A stretch of 11,070 nt of DNA, from positions 1-11,070 of the forward strand of contig CALJIF010000135.1 in assembly GCA_937974275.1 (NCBI GenBank), given 5' to 3'. The notes beneath the pieces were generated by a model that saw nothing but the letters and a program-made list of their open reading frames with translations, made no database searches and was not told the origin of the DNA. The stretch is from an uncultured Flavobacteriales bacterium. Lineage in GTDB: Bacteria; Bacteroidota; Bacteroidia; Palsa-965. The stretch's first letter is position 1. Every line of letters starts with the position of its first letter. A program made the position numbers and the translations under genes. Of this stretch, positions 6,537 to 11,070 are shown in pieces.

Positions 6537-7200
6537 ATGCCGCACAATTTGGTCGCAGATCAATAAAGGTAAGATACCAAGTGCCTTGAATCAGGCTGAA
6601 ATAAAATGTTACTCCTCGGGTATTGATGACTGTTCTTGTGATTGTTGCAGCAGATGTTCGGATTGATTTTATTTCCTCTTCCCTGAGTCCTGCTACCGTC
6701 CACAGGTCGGTGTCTTTAATCGGATTGATTTCCTGTGTGTAACATCCTGTTTTGTTCCAACCGGTTGGTTGATCACAATTACGTTCAGGTAAACTTTCCT
6801 GCTTGGGCGTTTCGCTGCGCAAATTCGTGTCTTTTAGAACAACGAAGTTCATTGCAAATAAGTCCTTGAAAGACTCCGTTCGTTTAACTTCCGGCAATGC
6901 ACCTTCAGTATGAATTATTGTTAAGCGATGTTCTTTACTGATGTATTTATTTAACTGCATTACGGAGTCCGAATTAGTCAGTTCATAAATAAATGCACTA
7001 TAAAACCACAAGAATTGGTCGTATTCCGCGGGAGATTTCAATTCTTCCGAAAGTTCTTGTGCAAGGTTAGTCGTGTCGCGAGAATTTGCCTCTTCGGGTG
7101 AAGAAGAACAGGCTACAAACAACAGGTTTGTAATGAAAAAAGTAAATGCAGCAAATAAGCTGAGGCGAACGAACTTCTTGGATTGTTTCATTTTTGGCAT
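6535..7200 (-). CDS. Lipoprotein of unknown function
   Basis: I do not recognise this 221-residue protein (218 if the ATG at 7191 is used). It starts with basic residues, a hydrophobic stretch (about 12-30) and LLFVAC-SSS with Cys31. That is a slightly unusual lipobox with Phe at -3, so it is probably a lipid-anchored exported protein. After a polar linker (32-55) comes an alpha/beta-looking domain ending VTFYFSLIQGTWYLTFIDL (about 197-215), a strand-turn-strand pattern reminiscent of the last strands of small NTF2-like domains; this resemblance is inference. Cys142, Cys153 and Cys219 remain in the mature domain, so one disulfide is possible. Its start lies 35 bases from the divergent start of the small Ala/Pro/Lys-rich gene. 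Its stop codon overlaps the terminator of the opposing gene. Confidence 0.75.
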   Translation of the reverse strand: MPKMKQSKKFVRLSLFAAFTFFITNLLFVACSSSPEEANSRDTTNLAQELSEELKSPAEYDQFLWFYSAFIYELTNSDSVMQLNKYISKEHRLTIIHTEGALPEVKRTESFKDLFAMNFVVLKDTNLRSETPKQESLPERNCDQPTGWNKTGCYTQEINPIKDTDLWTVAGLREEEIKSIRTSAATITRTVINTRGVTFYFSLIQGTWYLTFIDLRPNCAA

Positions 7201-7235
7201 TAATATTGATAAATCTACTTCTAAAAATCATAATC
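7201..7235. promoter_or_regulatory. 35-base divergent intergenic region with weak promoter matches
   Basis: Both flanking genes start here. On the minus strand TAGATTTA (7217-7210) fits TAnnTTTG at all but the last base. On the plus strand CATTTTTG (7189-7196), inside the first codons of the lipoprotein gene, fits at all but the first base. No convincing -33 elements accompany either one. The gap is too short to hold two full promoters, so at least one must overlap coding sequence. Confidence 0.25.
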
Positions 7236-7520
7236 ATGAAAAAGATCGTATTGTCAATAGCTTTCTTGTCGTTTGCAGCATTTGCATTTGCGCAAGATCC
7301 TCCGAAATCAAAAGGAACCGCTAAGCCTGCACCTGCAACTAAGGCAGAACCTGCACCTGCACCTAAAGCAGAAGCAAAACCTGCACCGCAAGGCGGTAAG
7401 GCGGAAGTTGCTCCGGCTCCGGCTAAAACGGGTAATAAGAAACGACCAATGAAAAAAGTGCCCGGTGGTAAAGCACAACCTGCACCAAAAGATCCACAAA
7501 AAGCTAATGATAAGCGTTAG
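7236..7520 (+). CDS. Small secreted Ala/Pro/Lys-rich protein
   Basis: The ATG at 7236 gives a 94-residue product that begins directly with a signal peptide (MKKIVLSIAF...AFAFA-Q, cleavage near 19-20). An in-frame ATG at 7194 would add 14 residues before the signal and would lie inside the opposing gene, so it is less likely. The mature part is low complexity: repeated PAP, KAEPAPAPKAEAKPAP and KAEVAPAPAK segments (about 30-64), then a basic stretch KKRPMKKVPGGK (68-79) and a basic C-terminus. It has no Cys and no recognisable domain. It is expected to be exported, disordered and positively charged. Roles such as binding the envelope, DNA or polysaccharide would be speculation. The gene ends 20 bases before a strong terminator. 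Confidence 0.75.
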   Translation: MKKIVLSIAFLSFAAFAFAQDPPKSKGTAKPAPATKAEPAPAPKAEAKPAPQGGKAEVAPAPAKTGNKKRPMKKVPGGKAQPAPKDPQKANDKR

Positions 7521-7540
7521 TCAAGAACACTGAAAAAAGC

Positions 7541-7574
7541 AAAAGGGAGAATCATTTGATTCTCCCTTTTCTTT
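7541..7574. terminator. Bidirectional intrinsic terminator between convergent small genes
   Basis: The sequence from 7541 to 7553 (AAAAGGGAGAATC) is fully complementary to 7558-7570 (GATTCTCCCTTTT), giving a 13-base-pair stem with an ATTT loop. On the plus strand it is followed by CTTTT. On the minus strand it is followed by GCTTTTTT. It sits 20 bases after the stop of the plus-strand Ala/Pro/Lys-rich gene and directly after the stop of the minus-strand metal-binding lipoprotein gene, so it can serve both. Confidence 0.9.
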
Positions 7575-7759
7575 TAATGACCGTTAGCCTTTGGAACTTT
7601 CAATTCCATTTTGCACACCGGACATTCTCCGGGTTTTTCGTAGGTTTTTTCACCTTCGCATTGCATTGGACATTGATAAGCCGTCTGGCTCTCTTTGGTG
7701 CTGTTACAACCCATCAAAAGGGTGAGGGCAATTACAGCGGGGAACAGGAATTTTTTCAT
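7574..7759 (-). CDS. Small lipoprotein with heavy-metal-binding domain (HMBD)
   Basis: This 61-residue protein starts MKKFLFPAVI and has a lipobox LLMG-C with Cys18, so it should be lipidated and face the periplasm or outer membrane. The mature part is one small cysteine domain: YQCPMQC (28-34) then GECPVCKMEL (45-53), the pattern of the heavy-metal-binding domain found in copper-efflux proteins and many Bacteroidota lipoproteins. Cys30, Cys34, Cys46 and Cys49, helped by Met32 and Met51, are the likely ligands. The metal cannot be read from the sequence; copper or zinc are plausible. It begins 11 bases after the stop of the large adhesin gene on the same strand, so the two are probably cotranscribed. 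No metal efflux pump is visible in the window. Confidence 0.88.
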   Translation of the reverse strand: MKKFLFPAVIALTLLMGCNSTKESQTAYQCPMQCEGEKTYEKPGECPVCKMELKVPKANGH

Positions 7760-7770
7760 GTTGCTGTGAT

Positions 7771-9978
7771 TTAATGTTGAATATGTAAAAGCTGTGTATT
7801 CGTGTTGCCGGCATTATCTGTAAAACGAACAGTATACAAGCCGGTAGACGCACGTTGCAAGTTTAATTCATTTCTTCCCGGTGTCATTTGGTTTTGGTAA
7901 ACCACACGACCCGTTTGATCCCAAATCACTACGGTGCCGGTTGTGTTTGTATTTAGAGTAAACATACCGTTATTCGGGTTCGGATAAAGTTGGAACAAAC
8001 TATTGCCCGGTTCTTCAATTCCTGTACACGCATTCACAACAACAGTATCCGATGCAACACCGCTACAACCATTGGTGTCAACAAACGTATAATTGATAAC
8101 GTGTGTTCCTACACCTGCAACGGAAGGAGTGAAGTTGCCATTGCTGACACCGTTACCGCTAAACGTACCACCTGCAGGGTTTGCTCCGTTTAATGCGAAT
8201 GCTGCATCATCAACACACACATTAGATGTTGAAATAGCAAGCGATACAGTTGGTTCAGGATGAACTGTAATGTTGAAGGAACAAGTATCGCTATTACCGG
8301 AAGCATCTGTTGCAACAAATGTAACCTGGTAATTTCCTGCAGTTAATGTACTGCCGTTAGCAGGTCCGGAAATTTGAGCTACCGTAGAACCGCAATTGTC
8401 CGAAGCTTCAGGATTTTGGAACGTAATGATGCCCGGACATATTGCAATGTCTTGCGGACATGAATTAAACGACGGGGCTTGTGTGTCTACAACAGTTACC
8501 GTTTGCTGACATGTTGATGTGTTTCCTGCTGAATCAGTAGCAGTCCATAAAATCAAATGAGTTCCTACAGCAAGCGTATCGTTGGCGTTGTTGGTGAGTG
8601 ATGCTATGTTACAATTATCTAATGCAGTAGTTGAACCTAAGTTCACACCGGTTGCATAACACATTCCTGAATCTGTACTAACCGTGATGTTTGAACTACA
8701 CGTAATAATTGGAGCTTCTTGATCTGCAACGGTTACCGAAATTGAATCTAAGGTTACATTACCGGAAGCATCTGTTGCAGTAAAAACTACTGTGGTGGTT
8801 CCAACAGGAAATGCATCTCCTGAATTAGCCGAAGAGCTTAGCGTCACTGCACAATTGTCGGTTGCAATCGGACTTAACCAAACGATGTTAGCGGTACACA
8901 TTCCGCTGTCTGTATTAGCAGTAATGTTACCCGGCATTTGTGTGATCACCGGCATTTCATTGTCCGTAACTGTTACTGTGAATGCGCAAGTCGCAGTATT
9001 ACCCGCACCATCATCCGCAAGGAAAGAATTCGTAGTTGTTCCTACAGGGAATAGACTTCCGCTGGGCAAGCCTGCAGTTTGCGTAACAACAGGAGTGCTA
9101 GGGCCATTGAATGTCAGCACCACCATTCCATTTCCGGTGCGAACACCGGCGGTTTGTGTAACGTTGGTTGCAGTAGGAAGAATATATCCGCTACCACCAC
9201 CGCCGCCGCGACAGTTTCCGCTCCCGGCGCCGCCGTACCAGCCTCCACCGCCACCGTATCCTTCGCAGCCGCAGTTATAACTTAATGGTGTTCCACCAAA
9301 GCCGAAACCTCCGGCCATGGAAGTGACATTAAAGTTGATGCAGGTTCCGTTAGCACCTGGTCCTGTTTGCGATGCACCCAATCCACCAGGATCATTAGGG
9401 GCACGATATCCATCACCTCCGTTTAATCCTCCGCCTACACCACCAACAACATGCAAATTGCTCCAATATCCTGCACCACCACCGCCACCGGCAACAACAA
9501 TACGATCATTCAATGAATAAGGTGCTCTGCGCACATCTGTTCCGCCTCCGCCACCTTTGCCTGCGCCATCGCCTGCACCACCACCGTTATATCCTCCGGC
9601 GGTTGTTGTAGGTTGTCCACCAACAAATATTTGCAATACTTCACCGGGCGTAACGGCTAATGTGCCTTTTGTGTAACCTCCGAAATTGGTGTTGTTCACC
9701 CAGTTGGCTCCGCCTTGAGCGCCCCATACTTCAATCTCCAGTTGAGTTACGCCTACAGGCACAGTGTAAGATTGCATGCCACCCGTAAATTGAAATGTGT
9801 CGGCAATGGCGATAGTACAACTGCTATTTGCAACAGGAGCAGCGAAAGTTACTGCAGCTCCGCATTGTGCAGAGTCAGTGTTGACGGTGATGCTGTTTCC
9901 GCAGCCTATGGTGACGCATTGTGCATACATGAAGCCTGAAGAAACAATTCCCGCAAAGAGAGGTAAAAATTTATTCAT
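7771..9978 (-). CDS. Type IX-secreted adhesin-like protein with glycine-rich and HYR domains
   Basis: This 735-residue protein has a signal peptide (1-20, ending MYAQ), a first HYR (hyalin repeat) domain in two parts (about 21-54 and 293-338), a glycine-rich domain between them (about 61-292), HYR domains at about 341-418, 421-498 and 501-573, an Ig-like domain (575-650) and a C-terminal type IX sorting domain (about 658-735, with LFQLYPNPNNGMFTL and STGLYTVRF). The glycine-rich part starts YTVPVGVTQLEIEVWGAQGG and has GGGGGTDVRR, AGGGGGAG and GGGGGWYGG runs, as in the ALK/LTK-type glycine-rich family. HYR signs are TDSxxC, DNC, FPVGTT and ATDxxGN...C. It should cross the outer membrane through the type IX system and end at the cell surface or outside, probably for adhesion or matrix; the ligand is unknown. 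It starts 72 bases after the ROK kinase gene. No catalytic domain is seen. Confidence 0.9.
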   Translation of the reverse strand: MNKFLPLFAGIVSSGFMYAQCVTIGCGNSITVNTDSAQCGAAVTFAAPVANSSCTIAIADTFQFTGGMQSYTVPVGVTQLEIEVWGAQGGANWVNNTNFGGYTKGTLAVTPGEVLQIFVGGQPTTTAGGYNGGGAGDGAGKGGGGGTDVRRAPYSLNDRIVVAGGGGGAGYWSNLHVVGGVGGGLNGGDGYRAPNDPGGLGASQTGPGANGTCINFNVTSMAGGFGFGGTPLSYNCGCEGYGGGGGWYGGAGSGNCRGGGGGSGYILPTATNVTQTAGVRTGNGMVVLTFNGPSTPVVTQTAGLPSGSLFPVGTTTNSFLADDGAGNTATCAFTVTVTDNEMPVITQMPGNITANTDSGMCTANIVWLSPIATDNCAVTLSSSANSGDAFPVGTTTVVFTATDASGNVTLDSISVTVADQEAPIITCSSNITVSTDSGMCYATGVNLGSTTALDNCNIASLTNNANDTLAVGTHLILWTATDSAGNTSTCQQTVTVVDTQAPSFNSCPQDIAICPGIITFQNPEASDNCGSTVAQISGPANGSTLTAGNYQVTFVATDASGNSDTCSFNITVHPEPTVSLAISTSNVCVDDAAFALNGANPAGGTFSGNGVSNGNFTPSVAGVGTHVINYTFVDTNGCSGVASDTVVVNACTGIEEPGNSLFQLYPNPNNGMFTLNTNTTGTVVIWDQTGRVVYQNQMTPGRNELNLQRASTGLYTVRFTDNAGNTNTQLLHIQH

Positions 9979-10034
9979 GATCGTGGTTTTGAGATTTGAT
10001 CGGCAAGTTACGAATTGTTTACTCTGCTTATAAG

Positions 10035-10054
10035 ATAGTAATCGCGCTTACTAT
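10035..10054. repeat. Short hairpin overlapping the ROK kinase stop codon
   Basis: ATAGTAA (10035-10041) and TTACTAT (10048-10054) are perfect 7-base inverted arms around a 6-base TCGCGC loop, spanning the kinase stop codon (10053-10051 on the minus strand). On the minus strand it is not followed by a T-run, so it does not look like a full terminator for the kinase transcript. It might reduce readthrough or protect a 3' end. Confidence 0.3.
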
Positions 10055-10998
10055 ATTTTATTCCAGGCCAATGCAGCTGCACCGCATATCGCTGCTTCGT
10101 CCGGCAATCCTGATGGCAAGATCTTGACTTTATTGCGATAGTTTTTCAATAAAAAACTATCAAAGTATTTACGAAGCGGTTGCAGTAGGATTTCACCGGC
10201 GTGGGAAAGTCCGCCATAAATAAAAATATGATCCGGACTTATTATGGCAACAGCATTGGCTAAAGCGATTGCCAAAATTCGCGCAGTTTCATCAATTACT
10301 TCTAATGCCAATACATCTCCATTTCCTGCAGCCTTGCTGATGTGCGCACTGTTGAGCTCATGAATTGGGATTTGATGCAACTCGGACTTTAACGATTGTG
10401 AAAGTTTTTCTTTCGCTGTAAGTACAACTCCTGTCGCGGAACAGTACGTTTCCAGACAACCTAAGCGACCGCAACCGCATACACGCCCATTTTCACGAAC
10501 TATTACATGACCGAGTTCTCCGGCAAATCCGTCGTGTCCGTAAATGAGTTCGCCATTACTCACAAAGCCGCTGCCCACGCCCGTTCCCAGCGTAATCAAA
10601 ATAAAGTTGCGCAATCCTTTGGCACTGCCGAATTGCATTTCACCAACTGTTGCCGCGTTTGCATCATTAGTAAGTAATGTGGGAAGTCCCGTTGCATCTT
10701 GCACTAATCGAGCTAAAGGAATAATTCCGTCCCACGGCATGTTGGGAGCATGTTCAATGCTGCCCGTAAAATAGTTTCCGCTTGGCGCACCAATGCCCAC
10801 ACCAAGAATTGCGAGTTTATGAAGGTCGCGATCAAGAGTTACATCTTCCTGCAACTTGCGGATAAACTGATCGGGATGTTGGAATGATTTGGTCGGATAG
10901 TGACGTTTGAAAATCACTTCGCCCGAACTGTTGACGTAACCAACTTCTATGTTGGTTCCGCCGATATCAATTCCTATACAAACTTTTTGGGTGCTCAT
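10051..10998 (-). CDS. ROK-family sugar kinase (glucokinase-like)
   Basis: This 315-residue cytoplasmic protein has the usual length of a ROK kinase without a DNA-binding domain, so it is an enzyme rather than a NagC/Mlc-type repressor. The ATP phosphate-binding motif DIGGTN is at 11-16. APNMPW (84-89) and LLTNDANAATVGE (108-120) follow, with Asp112 as the expected catalytic base. The second phosphate motif is LGTGVGSG (137-144). ELGH (161-164) and CGCGRLGCLE (174-183) give the sugar-binding Glu161, His164 and Glu183 and the ROK zinc site His164, Cys174, Cys176 and Cys181. Glucose is the likeliest substrate, but N-acetylmannosamine, fructose or another hexose is possible. The ATG overlaps the stop of an upstream partial gene (TGATG), suggesting translational coupling. 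Confidence 0.93.
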   Translation of the reverse strand: MSTQKVCIGIDIGGTNIEVGYVNSSGEVIFKRHYPTKSFQHPDQFIRKLQEDVTLDRDLHKLAILGVGIGAPSGNYFTGSIEHAPNMPWDGIIPLARLVQDATGLPTLLTNDANAATVGEMQFGSAKGLRNFILITLGTGVGSGFVSNGELIYGHDGFAGELGHVIVRENGRVCGCGRLGCLETYCSATGVVLTAKEKLSQSLKSELHQIPIHELNSAHISKAAGNGDVLALEVIDETARILAIALANAVAIISPDHIFIYGGLSHAGEILLQPLRKYFDSFLLKNYRNKVKILPSGLPDEAAICGAAALAWNKI

Positions 10999-11070
10999 CA
11001 GCCGTTGTAGTATGTAGAATCGATTAATGTATTTTTTCCATGCTGATGCAACGCATAGTTAAATCCTTTG
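10998..11070 (-). CDS. C-terminal tail of an unidentified protein coupled to the ROK kinase gene (partial)
   Basis: On the minus strand a frame is open from the right edge and encodes 23 residues (KGFNYALHQHGKNTLIDST then YYNG) before TGA at 11000-10998. That stop shares one base with the kinase ATG (TGATG), an arrangement typical of cotranscribed, coupled genes. The short tail has no diagnostic motif and I cannot name the family. A carbohydrate-related function would fit the kinase partner but is inference. Confidence 0.5.
   Translation of the reverse strand, partial: KGFNYALHQHGKNTLIDSTYYNG

Noticed and set aside
7320..7440. Repeated CCTGCACCT-like units considered as a DNA repeat or CRISPR-like array
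   Set aside because: They are imperfect codon-level repeats encoding PAP/KAEPAP segments of the secreted protein. There are no regular spacers.
8792..9520. Long Pro/Val-rich open frames on the plus strand opposite the adhesin gene
   Set aside because: They are mirror images of the glycine-rich and HYR coding sequence (GGN codons read as CCN prolines). They have no start context or domain, and the minus-strand frame is strongly supported by domains.
9979..10050. Possible promoter (TAACTTG on the minus strand) before the adhesin gene
   Set aside because: It is one base too short for TAnnTTTG and has no clear -33 partner, so I do not call it. The adhesin may be read from the kinase transcript or from an unseen promoter.
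11039..11070. Plus-strand frame open to the right edge (ATG at 11039)
   Set aside because: Only 10 codons are visible. The minus-strand frame that ends in a TGATG overlap with the kinase explains the same bases better.

Overview
The window looks like chromosomal DNA from a member of the Bacteroidota, probably Flavobacteriales or a relative. The evidence is a secreted protein ending in a type IX secretion (Por) sorting domain, signal peptides ending in ...FA-Q, a sequence that fits the Bacteroidota sigma factor -7 box (TAnnTTTG), weak Shine-Dalgarno sites, and a creD gene and fatty-acid genes of the kinds common in that phylum. I see no tRNA, rRNA, CRISPR array, transposase, integrase or phage gene. 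There is no gene-free stretch longer than 300 bases; the largest gap, about 186 bases at 5823-6008, appears to hold two divergent promoters.

Left block, plus strand (1-4715): a fatty-acid beta-oxidation operon. It holds the 3' end of a FadN-type 3-hydroxyacyl-CoA dehydrogenase/enoyl-CoA hydratase, a complete thiolase and a complete long acyl-CoA dehydrogenase with a VLCAD/ACAD9-like C-terminal extension. This is the FadN-FadA-FadE order, except that a CreD-family inner-membrane protein sits between thiolase and dehydrogenase. Two of the short gaps in this operon contain inverted repeats.

Middle block (4719-7570): a membrane fatty-acid desaturase on the minus strand converges on the dehydrogenase gene with only 3 bases between the stop codons. 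Divergent from it is a small secreted protein with LTxxQ (Spy/CpxP-like) motifs, a lysine-rich segment and an acidic tail, ending in a clear intrinsic terminator. Next come an unrecognised lipoprotein (minus) and a 94-residue secreted Ala/Pro/Lys-rich protein (plus), which diverge from a 35-base gap.

Right block, minus strand (7574-11070): in transcription order there is the C-terminal tail of an unidentified protein, a ROK-family sugar kinase joined to it by a TGATG stop/start overlap, a 735-residue type IX-secreted adhesin-like protein, and a 61-residue lipoprotein with a heavy-metal-binding domain. A strong bidirectional terminator at about 7541-7570 closes this block and the small secreted gene facing it.

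Functionally the window combines lipid catabolism (beta-oxidation), membrane-lipid modification (desaturase) and envelope or surface proteins (CreD, two lipoproteins, two small secreted proteins, one adhesin). I do not see a recognisable new defence or mobile system. The most unusual item is the adhesin: its first HYR (hyalin repeat) domain appears to be split by an inserted ALK/LTK-type glycine-rich domain of about 230 residues.
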